NCBI GenBank assembly: GCA_964602985.1 | Contig: CAZRTJ010000011.1 | Location: forward strand, 40,171 to 104,170 | Source of the DNA: CAYZJB01 sp964602985 | GTDB lineage: Bacteria > CLD3 > SB21 | Direction: 5' to 3' | Length of the DNA stretch: 64,000 nt | In this document: positions 1 to 7,985 of the stretch, piece after piece | How positions within the stretch are numbered: the stretch's first letter is position 1 | Layout: every line of letters begins with the position of its first letter | Translations under genes and position numbers: made by a program | Notes under the pieces: generated by a model | Seen by the model: the letters and a program-made list of their open reading frames with translations, nothing else | What the model was told of the DNA's origin: nothing | Database searches by the model: none

Positions 1-1320
1 ACGGGATTCGACGTCCGGTGGGGCAATACCACGGGAAGCGCCCGATGGACAAGGGTCTTCACGCCTCAGCTGTTCGGGAATTTCTGGGTGACAGGCAGTC
101 GTTTCCAATCGAAATTCGAATTCACTGAGCCGTTTGATTTCTCGGATGAGAATTTCGTGTCCGACGTGACGGTCAAGGGCAGTCTGGAATACTATGCATC
201 GGAGCGCTGGTCCACGCGGTTTGGATTTGAGCAGAAATTTCTGCACGGGATCTTCGAACAGGAATTTCCCGACGGCCGGGTGGACGTCAATCGCCGCCGC
301 AGACAATCCACCGCCTACGCGCAGGTCAACATCAAACCCGATGGGCGGTGGGACATCGAGCCCGGTGTTCGCTTCGACTACTTTGATGCGGAAAGAAATT
401 ACAAGAATCTGGATCCACGACTGACCCTGCGCTACCGTCTGACGGACAATGTCAACCTGAAGGCCGCCGCGGGTGTGTATCATCAATACCTGCACCGACT
501 GGAAAGGCCGTTCTTCGTCGGCATCTGGACGTCCTCGGACGAAAATCAACGGGAATCGGAATCCAAACATCTGATACTGGGATATCAACAGCAATTTGCA
601 GAGACGTACGAATTAGAAATCGAAGCCTATCTCAAGACCTACCGCAATGTGTATTCGCTGAACCAAAACATCATCGCGGCGGTCGTTCCGGAAAGATACG
701 ACGAACAAGGGCGGGCGATTTATGCGAATACAAAAGGCCTGTTCGACCGCGGGCGGGGGAACTCGCGGGGTTTGGAATTTCTCCTGAAGAAAAACTCGGG
801 TGCTGTCACAGGATGGATGGCCCTCTCGTGGGCGGGCACCCGCATGACCTTTGACGGAATCAACCAGGAACGGCCATTCCCGCCACGACACGATCGCACG
901 GTGAACGTTAATTTTGTAAGCAGTATCGATGTGAAAAACGGTTTGCGTGTCCTGCGAGGAAAGGAAACCAAGCGGGACAAAGGCCGATGGATCTTCGGTA
1001 CGAATTTCATCTATAACTCCGGTCAGCCGATCACCGTGCCGAGCTCGTACTACGCGATCCGGCCGACTCCCGATGGTCGATTGTGGACGCGGGAGAACCC
1101 CACGACGATCAACAAATTCCGTCTGCCGTATTACGCGCGGCTGGACGTCAGCGTAAGTTATCTGAGGCAATTCACACACTGGAGTTTTGAACCCTACCTG
1201 CAAATCTACAATGTGGGCAATCGAAAAAACGTCTGGTTTCTGGAATACGACGGTACGAAAGTCGACAAGATCAGCATGTTTCCGATTCTTCCCACGATCG
1301 GCATGAATTTTAAATTCTGA
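1..1320 (+). CDS. TonB-dependent receptor, C-terminal part (cut by window edge)
   Basis: The reading frame is open from the first base, so the gene begins upstream of the window. The visible 439 residues form the C-terminal part of an outer-membrane beta-barrel: alternating amphipathic strands, ending in the aromatic NFKF tail typical of barrel proteins. It is a clear paralogue of the receptor at 22933-25290, aligning from about residue 345 of that protein to the end and sharing blocks such as VSDVTVKGSLEYYAS and RHDRT. By family it should import a ligand across the outer membrane using TonB energy; the ligand cannot be told. It is followed after 10 bases by a DUF4249 lipoprotein gene, the same pairing as at 22933-26189. 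Confidence 0.93.
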   Translation, partial: TGFDVRWGNTTGSARWTRVFTPQLFGNFWVTGSRFQSKFEFTEPFDFSDENFVSDVTVKGSLEYYASERWSTRFGFEQKFLHGIFEQEFPDGRVDVNRRRRQSTAYAQVNIKPDGRWDIEPGVRFDYFDAERNYKNLDPRLTLRYRLTDNVNLKAAAGVYHQYLHRLERPFFVGIWTSSDENQRESESKHLILGYQQQFAETYELEIEAYLKTYRNVYSLNQNIIAAVVPERYDEQGRAIYANTKGLFDRGRGNSRGLEFLLKKNSGAVTGWMALSWAGTRMTFDGINQERPFPPRHDRTVNVNFVSSIDVKNGLRVLRGKETKRDKGRWIFGTNFIYNSGQPITVPSSYYAIRPTPDGRLWTRENPTTINKFRLPYYARLDVSVSYLRQFTHWSFEPYLQIYNVGNRKNVWFLEYDGTKVDKISMFPILPTIGMNFKF

Positions 1321-1330
1321 GCGGAGCGAC

Positions 1331-2209
1331 ATGAAGAAAAGTTATTTCTTAGTACTTGCGATGATCTCCTGCGGAGATCCGAGTATCGACATTGGGGGAC
1401 ATTACGAGCCGAAGATCGTTCTGGAGGGATTGCTGTATCCGGGTCGCTCCGTGAGCGACATCCGCATCTCGCGGAACGTTCCGCTGGGTACGCTGGCCAT
1501 CCCGCCCACACCGCTGGAGGATGCCGTCGTGGCGCTGACGGACGAAACGACCGGTTTCTCCGCCGCGCTGACGTACGACGATTCCACCCATTCGTTTGAG
1601 GATCAGACGCATGTGGTCGAGGCTTCGCATGTGTATCGACTGGACGTGGACGCCGTTATTGACGGAGAGACGCTCCACGCGTCGTCGCGCACGACGACTC
1701 CTGCGTTTGGGTTTTCTGTGTCCGCGCCCGGGCCGGACAGTCTCGCGTACAATGCCAAAGACGATCAGGGAAGGCCCGTGAAGATCAGCATTCCCTATGT
1801 CCGATCCGTGGGAACGGCAGACTACGTCTTCAGCATCCAGGCGCTGGATGCTTCGATTGACAGCTTCATTTATTCTCCCGTGAATCCGATCGCGGACGTG
1901 GATTCCGAGGATGTGCTCGACGAAGACAATGAATTCCTGCAGAGTGTGGATTTTGTCATCAACACGCCGTCGACGGGAGGCTCTGCGCTGTTTAATGTGG
2001 AGCTGTATCACACGTGGTTTTACGGACGCTATCGCGTAATCGTATATGCCGTGGATCGCAATTTTCGCGACTTCCTGATCACGCACGAGCAGGTGCAGGA
2101 GGCGGACGGGAATTATCACGAGCCGATCTTTTACATCGAAGGGGACGGGATTGGATATTTCGGCTCGGCCATCGCGGACACGACGTACTTCAAGGTGCTG
2201 AGGCCGTAG
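1331..2209 (+). CDS. DUF4249 family lipoprotein
   Basis: A 292-residue protein with a short lipoprotein signal (MKKSYFLVLAMISC, lipidated Cys14) followed by a YEPKIVLEGLLYPG segment characteristic of DUF4249. The family is common in Bacteroidota beside TonB-dependent receptors; its function is unknown, and a surface or periplasmic accessory role is inferred from pairing. The gene starts 10 bases after the receptor, so the two are probably one operon. It is homologous over its full length to the protein at 25296-26189. Confidence 0.9.
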   Translation: MKKSYFLVLAMISCGDPSIDIGGHYEPKIVLEGLLYPGRSVSDIRISRNVPLGTLAIPPTPLEDAVVALTDETTGFSAALTYDDSTHSFEDQTHVVEASHVYRLDVDAVIDGETLHASSRTTTPAFGFSVSAPGPDSLAYNAKDDQGRPVKISIPYVRSVGTADYVFSIQALDASIDSFIYSPVNPIADVDSEDVLDEDNEFLQSVDFVINTPSTGGSALFNVELYHTWFYGRYRVIVYAVDRNFRDFLITHEQVQEADGNYHEPIFYIEGDGIGYFGSAIADTTYFKVLRP

Positions 2210-2316
2210 AGGAGGGAGGGAATAGAATTGCCAAAGAAAACGAGAACCTTCCGGATCGCTCGGGGGACGCTAAAATTTCCATAGCGGCTTTCTCATTTCT
2301 GAATTATCTCTTAGTC

Positions 2317-2544
2317 ATGCAATCGTTCGACCGAATCACATTTTCGTCTTCCGTGATGGGTGGTCAGGCCTGTGTCAGAGGGCTACGAATTCCCGTGTCC
2401 CTTCTACTGAATTTGATCGCAAACGGCATGACGGTTGAAGAAATCGTAGTTCAATCTGAAGTCGAACCTGAGGATGTCAAGCAATCTCTTCAATATACTG
2501 CTTGGTTGACGAAGGAAGAGACGCATACCGTAGTCGGGGTTTAG
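2317..2544 (+). CDS. DUF433 family protein (antitoxin-like)
   Basis: A 75-residue protein. The open frame extends upstream to 2014, but homology to DUF433 begins at MQSFDRITFSS, so ATG 2317 is chosen. It shows the family pattern: FDRI, a GGQACVRGLRIPV core (canonical GKPcIrGtRI), then a helix with MTVEEIV and EPEDVKQSLQYTAW. DUF433 proteins are winged-helix-like and often form toxin-antitoxin pairs with DUF5615 PIN-like proteins. Here the partner position just downstream holds only a decayed reading frame, so the gene may be an orphan antitoxin. Confidence 0.8.
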   Translation: MQSFDRITFSSSVMGGQACVRGLRIPVSLLLNLIANGMTVEEIVVQSEVEPEDVKQSLQYTAWLTKEETHTVVGV

Positions 2545-2548
2545 CCCA

Positions 2549-2660
2549 ATGTTTTTCCTGGCGGATATGGGTATATCCATGTCCACCGGTTTTGCATAAT
2601 CTTCGGGCGTCAGCACAAAGATGTGTACAAAGATGTGCAAGCTAGAAAATTCTTGACCCG
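2549..2660 (+). pseudogene. Decayed DUF5615 PIN-like toxin start
   Basis: Four bases after the DUF433 stop, ATG 2549 opens MFFLADMGISMSTGFA and then hits TAA. DUF5615 proteins start very similarly (FLADMGIS followed by a threonine-containing helix). After the stop, a one-base shift reads GRQHKDVYKD, resembling the GHDVxxxR stretch that follows in the family. No further family sequence can be traced before 2870. The gene appears inactivated by a stop, a frameshift and a 3' deletion. The similarity is judged by eye over a short stretch. Confidence 0.45.
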
Positions 2661-2870
2661 ATCTTCCTCTGTCACTAACATACGTCCATCATTTCGGCCC
2701 GGAGGGTCTTCTTAATGTTCGATTAGCAATGTGAGGCGTGTCGCCATGAAAGGCATGCGCGCGAACAACTTGGATAGTCCGATGTGGCATTACGGAATTC
2801 ATCCGTGCCTTGCGGTGTAGTTTACACAACTTATGACCGGAGCGCTGATAGCTAAGGACAAAGCTGCCCT

Positions 2871-3146
2871 ATGAAGTGGCGAAATATCATTTTTCCGTTT
2901 TGGGTTCTCAGTCTCGGCTGTTCCTCTGGCTTACACCCCTGGAGAGAATTTAACAAGGTCCACACCGACTGGATGACGGATTTTTGGAATGACACAGCAA
3001 AAATACATATTGAATGGACTGGGGACTTTCGATTTCCTGAATTTCCGCCGACAGATATTCTTAGGCTCCACACCCAAGTCTATTCTGATGTGTTTGACAA
3101 AAAACAGCGTGTGAAGAGCAAGGATATCTTCCTTGTGGGGAGATAA
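2871..3146 (+). pseudogene. Truncated duplicate of the 591-residue lipoprotein
   Basis: A 91-residue frame matches the first ~90 residues of the protein at 3539-5314: lipoprotein signal ending in LGC (Cys17), LHPWR, DWMTDFWNDTAKIH, PPTDILR and a VYSD block. It diverges abruptly after FLVG and stops. Its ATG sits in an ATGA overlap with a short upstream frame ending ALIAKDKAAL, resembling the tail ETLIAKDEEYR before the full-length copy. So the duplicated unit included the maturase end as well as the lipoprotein. The last ~500 residues are missing, so I call it a pseudogene, though a short lipoprotein could still be made. Confidence 0.7.
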
Positions 3147-3281
3147 TGTCAATAGTTGTGGAAATTTTTTAAGCGGCTCTTCGCACCTTTAATGATTTTG
3201 ATTTCATTGCATCTATAGTTTTGCCGACGATCCTATGACCGTTGATGCTCCGGATTCGGCGTTCCGAATTGCGGAGCACTT

Positions 3282-3542
3282 GGAATACTAAACACACCGC
3301 TGACACTCGAGTGCGAAGACTACCGCTTACCGAAGACTATCGAAAGAAAGCTTCGAAGCCTGATGGATAAAATAGGTCTTAATTGCGGGTCCATCGATAT
3401 GATCCGAGGGACCGACGGTAAGTACTACTTCCTTGAAGTCAATCCTAATGGGCAATTTGGCATGGTCTCCAGTCCATGCAATCTGGGTTTGTACAAGCTG
3501 GTTGCAGAAACGCTAATCGCAAAGGACGAGGAATATCGATGA
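3282..3542 (+). pseudogene. C-terminal remnant of a graspetide-type ATP-grasp maturase
   Basis: In the frame ending with TGA at 3540-3542, the sequence reads through ECEDYRLPKTIERKL, LMDKIGLNCGSIDMI and YYFLEVNPNGQFGMVS to a Cys-Asn pair. This is the C-terminal end of ATP-grasp ligases of the MvdD / grasp-with-spasm type. FLEVNPNGQ is the metal/ATP-binding end of the ATP-grasp fold, and the GSID block precedes it. These enzymes install side-chain ester or amide macrocycles in RiPP precursors. The N-terminal ~230 residues are absent: an in-frame stop lies at 3243-3245 and no family sequence is seen upstream. The stop overlaps the next ATG (ATGA), implying translational coupling. Confidence 0.75.
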
Positions 3543-5314
3543 AAGTGCTCTCATTCATATCGTCGATCCTATTGTTCGGCCTAGGATGCTCTTCTACTCT
3601 ACACCCGTGGAGACAATTTAACAGGATACAACATGACTGGACGACCGATTTTTGGAATGACACTGCTAAGATACATATTCAATGGACTTGGGACTTTCAC
3701 TTTTACGAGGTTCCACCTAATGACATCCTGAGGCGGCACATCGAAGTTTATTCGGACTTATTTGAAAAGAAGCACCGTGTCAAGTGGAAAAACATGTTGC
3801 TTGTTGGCGAAACCATCGTGGACTACCGGTTTTACGCGTCGCTAGTTTTTGTTGACACAGAGCGTCTTTCCGCCGGGAAACTTATGAAACTAGGTTTTTC
3901 TCCAGACAACAATGGCAATTTCTCTAAGACGCATGTGTCTGAGCATCCCAAGTATTGTGCCGTCATAAAGCTATATCCGTATGGAAAAAGTTGGCTTGCG
4001 ATGTTAGGTTTCACATTGGATAAAGATATCATTAATCCCAATTCATGGTACGCAAAGGATGTTGAAGATCTCTTTGCGGCCAAAGCATTGAAGTTGCAAA
4101 TTGAGTTTTTTGGACTTTCGGATGATTGGGGATTGTTTAATCAAGTCAAATACGGTCAAAATTATGCCGGATTTCGTACCCTCAATCCTTTTACATGGGC
4201 TTTGGACCTTTTTCAGACCCGTCCTGACGGCAATTATTATTTGCCTGTGGTGCAACTATTAGCCGCCGAAAACAATTACGAGAGCATGGTTGACAAGGAC
4301 ATCTTCTATCAAGCCCTGCTCACTTACAATTCATTCCTCCACGACGATTCGCTCCAAGAAGTATACTTGAGGAAGAAATTCCGAACAGATCAGACAGAGA
4401 TTCTTACAGCAGATTGTATTACCGGTCTCGAATCAGTCAAGCAATCTATCGTGGACAGCGCCAGACACGCGAGGGTCGTCTTCTTCAATGAGAGCCATTA
4501 TGCGCCGCAGCATCGGTATCTTGTGTCTGCATGTCTTGAAGATTTGTTTGAAGTTGGCTATCGTTATCTTGCCCTGGAATGTTTGGAAGAAGCCGGCGAT
4601 TCGCTGGCGGCGCGCGGGTTTCCGGTGATCCAATCCGGGCTTTATTCGCGAGAGTCCCAAATGGCTAATCTCATTCGAAACGCGTTGCGCATCGGGTACA
4701 AGCTGGTATCATACGATTCCTTCGGACCTGACAGAGAGAGAAAACAGGCGCAGAACATTTTTGAGCGAACATTTGCGGTCGATCCGTCTGCACGCGTGGT
4801 GGTTCTCGGAGGATGGTCTCACATTGACGAGGACTCCACGAAAGGAAGAATGGCTCATGAACTCAAAGCAATCACTCAGTTTGACCCGCTCACCATTAAT
4901 CAGACGAATCTCTATCCGTTTTATGAAATCCTGGAATCACGTGTAGGGTTGATACCCAGTCAGGACCTGAAACGGCACGACGTGCGCGCTCGGGATCAGT
5001 GCGATTTCTATGTCGTTAATAATCTCAATTCGGGTGATTTTCGAGTGCTTCCTTCGGCGAGCGTTCACGACAGTGAATACACCATTGACTTATCGAGCGC
5101 TTATCACGAGTCGTGTAAGTCCGGCGTCCTGCTCATATACTCAAAGGGCGAGCATGGACATCCAAACGCGCTTCCAGTCGTCGCGGCGAAATTGTCCCAG
5201 GGTCAATCTCAGTATCGAGTCAGATTGCCGAAAGGCCATTATGCGGCTGCGGTCGAATCTTACCGTGGCCGTCTGCCTCTTCCGGACTTTGGCTCAGCAC
5301 CGAATCTGCATTAA
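3539..5314 (+). CDS. Lipoprotein with C-terminal EreA/ChaN-like domain
   Basis: A 591-residue protein. The open frame extends to 3476, but ATG 3539 gives a proper lipoprotein signal (lipobox FGLGC, Cys17) and overlaps the stop of the ATP-grasp remnant. The N-terminal ~290 residues are unrecognised and rich in Trp and Tyr. Residues about 310-460 resemble the erythromycin-esterase/ChaN/TraB-like fold: VVFFNESHYAPQHR (E-x-H), YLALEC, and GGWSHIDE with a second His. The C-terminal ~100 residues look like a beta-sandwich. The enzymatic role is unknown; coupling to a peptide maturase suggests a role with a modified peptide, which is inference. Confidence 0.7.
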   Translation: MKVLSFISSILLFGLGCSSTLHPWRQFNRIQHDWTTDFWNDTAKIHIQWTWDFHFYEVPPNDILRRHIEVYSDLFEKKHRVKWKNMLLVGETIVDYRFYASLVFVDTERLSAGKLMKLGFSPDNNGNFSKTHVSEHPKYCAVIKLYPYGKSWLAMLGFTLDKDIINPNSWYAKDVEDLFAAKALKLQIEFFGLSDDWGLFNQVKYGQNYAGFRTLNPFTWALDLFQTRPDGNYYLPVVQLLAAENNYESMVDKDIFYQALLTYNSFLHDDSLQEVYLRKKFRTDQTEILTADCITGLESVKQSIVDSARHARVVFFNESHYAPQHRYLVSACLEDLFEVGYRYLALECLEEAGDSLAARGFPVIQSGLYSRESQMANLIRNALRIGYKLVSYDSFGPDRERKQAQNIFERTFAVDPSARVVVLGGWSHIDEDSTKGRMAHELKAITQFDPLTINQTNLYPFYEILESRVGLIPSQDLKRHDVRARDQCDFYVVNNLNSGDFRVLPSASVHDSEYTIDLSSAYHESCKSGVLLIYSKGEHGHPNALPVVAAKLSQGQSQYRVRLPKGHYAAAVESYRGRLPLPDFGSAPNLH

Positions 5315-5440
5315 CTGAAGAGTGTTCGTACTACGATTGAGAATTCTCTTTGTGAGAATTAAAGACGATATCGCCTCGGAGTTCTACGGCGCTGAAGAAG
5401 GCATCGCCCCTTCTATTCTGATCCCGGAGGGTTACAATTC

Positions 5441-5616
5441 ATGAGATTTCCCAGTTTCTTTCTTGGCGCAGTACTTTCAGTCTTCATTCAGAACCAAATG
5501 GTCGTGCTATAGGGCGTAAGACAAGCAGACGACGGTAAGATCGTCGCGAGTGGAACAACCGACTTGGCAGCGGAACGCACTGTTTCGCAGAAAACACGGA
5601 CGGGTCGTATTTCAAT
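5441..5616 (+). pseudogene. Possible remnant of a secreted delta-60-repeat protein
   Basis: A GGAGG ribosome site precedes ATG 5441, which opens a signal peptide (MRFPSFFLGAVLSVFI) and ends at an amber codon near residue 24. In the same frame beyond the stop the sequence reads GVRQADDGKIVASGTTD. This resembles the QxDGKIVVAG core of delta-60 beta-propeller repeats. A shifted frame then gives CFAENTDGSYF, like the repeat end. LanB homology begins immediately after, so this may be the 5' side of a recombination junction. The match is short and by eye. Confidence 0.3.
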
Positions 5617-6369
5617 GCAAATCTGCATCCTGCCCTGCTGCCATATGAGATCCGAATACCCGGCGGACACAACAACCTTCCGATTGAACGGCAGATTCCA
5701 CTGACGGACCTGACGGTGGAGTATGCTACTCATAATGATTGTCTCTCTCTTCGGCAACAAACGACCGGGAGCCGGGTATCCGTACTTGACCTCGGTTTTC
5801 AGGGTCATGGCGGACGATCGCCCCTTTTTCAGCTTTTGGATAAGTTCTCATCCATTCAATACATATCGCCAAGTTTTTTGGCCCATGCGATCAATCAAGC
5901 GTATGAACATGAAAATTCATCGACCGAAGGGATACAATACCTTCATCGTATTGTTTTTGACGGATGGCTGGTCATCCAGCGGCGAACCTGGTATATCAAG
6001 AAAGAACTTGTCCCTCATAAAGAAACCGGAGAATCGGAATGGGAGTTCCTGATCCGTATTCAACAATGGCGCCGACGGCTCGATATCCCCGACGAGGTTT
6101 TTGTATACGCATACGACCGCCGCAACCAGGAAATACTGACACCCGATGAGTCCAAAAAGCTCCGGCGGGATGATTATAAGCCCCAGTATGTTTCATTCAA
6201 AAACCCGTTTCTTGTGCGGTTATTTTCGAAGTGCGTCGACAAGACACCTAAAACCATACGCATCACAGAGATGCTTCCATCTTCAGACGAATTATTGTCC
6301 GGCTCGGGAAAACGGTACGTCACAGAAGCCGTGTGTCAGTGGTATGATCATTCTGAGGCCACCGCATGA
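5617..6369 (+). pseudogene. LanB glutamylation domain, C-terminal fragment
   Basis: The fragment reads ANLHPALLPYEIRIPGG, then IPLTDLTV, VLDLGFQGHGGRSPLFQLL, IPDEVFVYAYDRR and YVSFKNPFLVRLF. These are successive landmarks of the last ~250 residues of the lantibiotic dehydratase N domain, which glutamylates Ser/Thr from Glu-tRNA. Full-length versions are about 700-800 residues, so two thirds, including the RRE and most of the active site, is missing. The frame is open only back to 5539. A GTG at 5716 could start a 217-residue product, but that lies inside the homology. The stop overlaps the next gene (ATGA), so the original operon arrangement survives. Confidence 0.8.
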
Positions 6370-7373
6370 GTGAAAGCGTTTGGCTTTCAGCACATCTCTT
6401 CTATGCCGAACCCTGGGAGGACTTCCTGATAAGGGCCGTTCATCCTTTTGTCAATGACGTGATTGACAGCGAGACCGCGGAACAGTTTTTCTTCATCAGA
6501 TACTGGGAAAGAGGTCCGCACATTCGACTGCGCTTTAAAGGCCGGAAAGAGAAGCTTCAAGGTAAACTTAGGCCTGAACTTGAAACTTACTTTTCCAATT
6601 ACTTCTCTGTTTACCCAAGCAAACGTCTGGAGCCGGCCTGGGTATCGGCTCTGCCTGATAATCAAAAATGGATTCCAAACAATTCGGTCCAGTTCATTGA
6701 TTATGAACCTGAGATCGAACGCTATGGCGGGCCGGAGGGTATTCTAATATCTGAGAGGCAATTTGAGTACTCATCACGCTGCGTGTTGGAGATGATTCGT
6801 GAAACCGGGCAATGGGAATACTCGCGCGCCCTCGGGGCGGCCATTCAGCTTCATGTCGCGTTTGCTCACGCGATGAATATGCGTCTCCACGAGACGATCG
6901 CTTTTTATGAACGCCTTTCAAACGGCTTGCTGCCCTTCCTTATCGGCAGCGAGGCTGATGCCGATGCCGTAAAGCTGAAAACAGAGACAATACGAACGTC
7001 GTTTGACAAACAGTTCGCCGATCACCGGAACGTACTGGTCCCTTATTGTACAGCGCTGTGGCAGGGACTGGAGGACAGGGCGGAATTCGATGAGATTACG
7101 CTCAACGATTGGATCTGGAGCATGAGCCTGATCTACAATCAGCTCCTTGAAACCTGCAGGGATGCCCGCCTCATCATTCCGACGTGGTTTAAAGAAAGTT
7201 TCGAAATCGATGTCCCTGAGGAAAGACAAAAACTATGGTTTCTTTACAGCAGCTACGTACACATGACGAATAACCGGCTTGGGATTCTAAACCAGGACGA
7301 AGCTTACGTCGCTTACTTGATAAGCAGGTGCCTGAAGGAGTTCAGCACTGAACATGCGCTTGAAACGAAATAA
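6366..7373 (+). CDS. Stand-alone LanB elimination domain (SpaB_C / thiopeptide-type)
   Basis: A 335-residue protein matching the lantibiotic dehydratase elimination domain, which removes glutamate from glutamylated Ser/Thr to give dehydroalanine or dehydrobutyrine. Landmarks: an N-terminal WLSAHLFY strand, FFFIRYWERGPHIRLRFKG (the conserved RYxxxGpHlRlRf motif), RYGGPEG, and C-terminal SYVHMTNNRLGI. Its length is typical of the split enzymes of pinensin-like clusters, where glutamylation and elimination domains are separate proteins. It overlaps the upstream LanB fragment by 4 bases. It appears intact, but in this window it lacks a complete glutamylation partner. Confidence 0.9.
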   Translation: MSESVWLSAHLFYAEPWEDFLIRAVHPFVNDVIDSETAEQFFFIRYWERGPHIRLRFKGRKEKLQGKLRPELETYFSNYFSVYPSKRLEPAWVSALPDNQKWIPNNSVQFIDYEPEIERYGGPEGILISERQFEYSSRCVLEMIRETGQWEYSRALGAAIQLHVAFAHAMNMRLHETIAFYERLSNGLLPFLIGSEADADAVKLKTETIRTSFDKQFADHRNVLVPYCTALWQGLEDRAEFDEITLNDWIWSMSLIYNQLLETCRDARLIIPTWFKESFEIDVPEERQKLWFLYSSYVHMTNNRLGILNQDEAYVAYLISRCLKEFSTEHALETK

Positions 7374-7375
7374 CA

Positions 7376-7407
7376 AAAGGAGGTGGTGTCCCTTGAAGGT
7401 CTTTTGA
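7376..7407 (+). promoter_or_regulatory. Perfect Shine-Dalgarno with 4-codon ORF
   Basis: AAAGGAGGT at 7376-7384 is followed 8 bases later by TTG AAG GTC TTT TGA (7393-7407). The same arrangement is kept exactly at 16752-16783. A strong ribosome site feeding only a 4-codon frame, upstream of a structured leader, could be a translational or attenuation signal, or the trace of a lost start. A GTG at 7386 opens a 41-codon frame through 7511 in this copy, but the second copy breaks it. Confidence 0.35.
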
Positions 7408-7458
7408 TGCGTCGCGAGTTGTTCGAGAAAACTGAATTTCAAACCGGGGAAATAAAAA

Positions 7459-7523
7459 GGGAAGTATCGTATTACCGTGATCGGCTGTGCAGCTTGGATC
7501 ATAATAAGTAATACGCACTTCCC
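7459..7523 (+). promoter_or_regulatory. Long hairpin in the precursor-1 5' UTR
   Basis: Arms GGGAAGT-ATC-GTATTAC (7459-7475) and GTAATAC-GC-ACTTCCC (7508-7523) pair as two 7-bp helices around a small internal loop. Inside, GATC pairs with GATC and GCTG with CAGC. The structure is kept at 16840-16902. It sits about 65 bases before the leader start and has no T tract, so an mRNA-stability, attenuator or protein-binding element is more likely than a plain terminator. Confidence 0.5.
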
Positions 7524-7586
7524 GTCAGAAGGCTAATGAACAAAAGGATCATTGGCAATTTCCCCAAAAAAATGGAGATTTCTGTC

Positions 7587-7841
7587 ATGGGAAAGAAAAT
7601 GCGATTGAAATTGGATGAGATCAAAATCCAGAGCTTCGTGACATCAAACGTGGTTGGGGGGTTGCCACCTCTGACTGAACAATCAATTTGTGTATGTCCG
7701 TGTTCGAGAGGTGGAGATCTAAATACCTGTCCTGATACAACTGGGTCTGTGGACGACCATACAAACATGTGTTGCATAACCCATGAACCGCCTACTGGCG
7801 CGTGTGCTAATTGCCAGAATACACAGGCGTATTGTTACTAA
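7587..7841 (+). CDS. Class I lanthipeptide precursor 1
   Basis: An 84-residue peptide with leader MGKKMRLKLDEIKIQSFVTS, then NVVGG and a core rich in Cys (eight), Ser and Thr, ending AYCY. The KLKLDEI-x-SF leader is that of Bacteroidota class I lanthipeptides (pinensin-like precursors). A Gly-Gly pair at the end of the leader is the probable cleavage region. GGAG lies 9 bases before ATG 7587; an in-frame ATG at 7536 and an internal ATG at 7599 are alternatives. Dehydrated Ser/Thr joined to Cys by LanC would give lanthionine rings; ring pattern cannot be told. Confidence 0.85.
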   Translation: MGKKMRLKLDEIKIQSFVTSNVVGGLPPLTEQSICVCPCSRGGDLNTCPDTTGSVDDHTNMCCITHEPPTGACANCQNTQAYCY

Positions 7842-7858
7842 CACAAAGACCCCAAGGT

Positions 7859-7892
7859 GAAGAGGAGTGGACCCTATGGACCACTCTTCTTC
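7859..7892 (+). terminator. Hairpin after precursor 1
   Basis: GAAGAGGAGTGG (7859-7870) pairs with CCACTCTTCTTC (7881-7892), 12 bp with one G-U pair, about 17 bases after the precursor stop. The following T content is modest (ATTCTTCC). It could act as a partial terminator that keeps precursor mRNA more abundant than the downstream LanC message. Confidence 0.55.
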
Positions 7893-7985
7893 ATTCTTCC
7901 AGTGAACAAATTACGCAAGTGAACAAGTTACGGACTGACGACAAACTCAAGAGTTATATAGTATATTAATACGTGATGAGTTTAT

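Larger units (their letters stand above)
7221..7623 (+). repeat. 0.4-kb duplicated segment, copy 1
   Basis: This stretch is nearly identical to 16596-17001. It spans the last ~150 bases of the LanB elimination gene, the intergenic region with hairpin, and the first codons of the precursor gene. Identity falls sharply on both sides: upstream, the two LanB copies differ at many residues; downstream, the precursor cores are unrelated. Such patchwork points to recent duplication or gene conversion confined to the leader module. Confidence 0.85.

Noticed and set aside
613..1332. Long minus-strand open frame opposite the first TonB receptor
   Set aside because: It mirrors the receptor coding frame in Arg/His/Val-rich shadow sequence, has no family resemblance and no ribosome site.
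7407..7511. 34-codon ORF between the elimination gene and precursor 1 as a fourth precursor
   Set aside because: The ATG is lost and the frame broken in the otherwise near-identical second copy, and it has one Cys and no leader motif.
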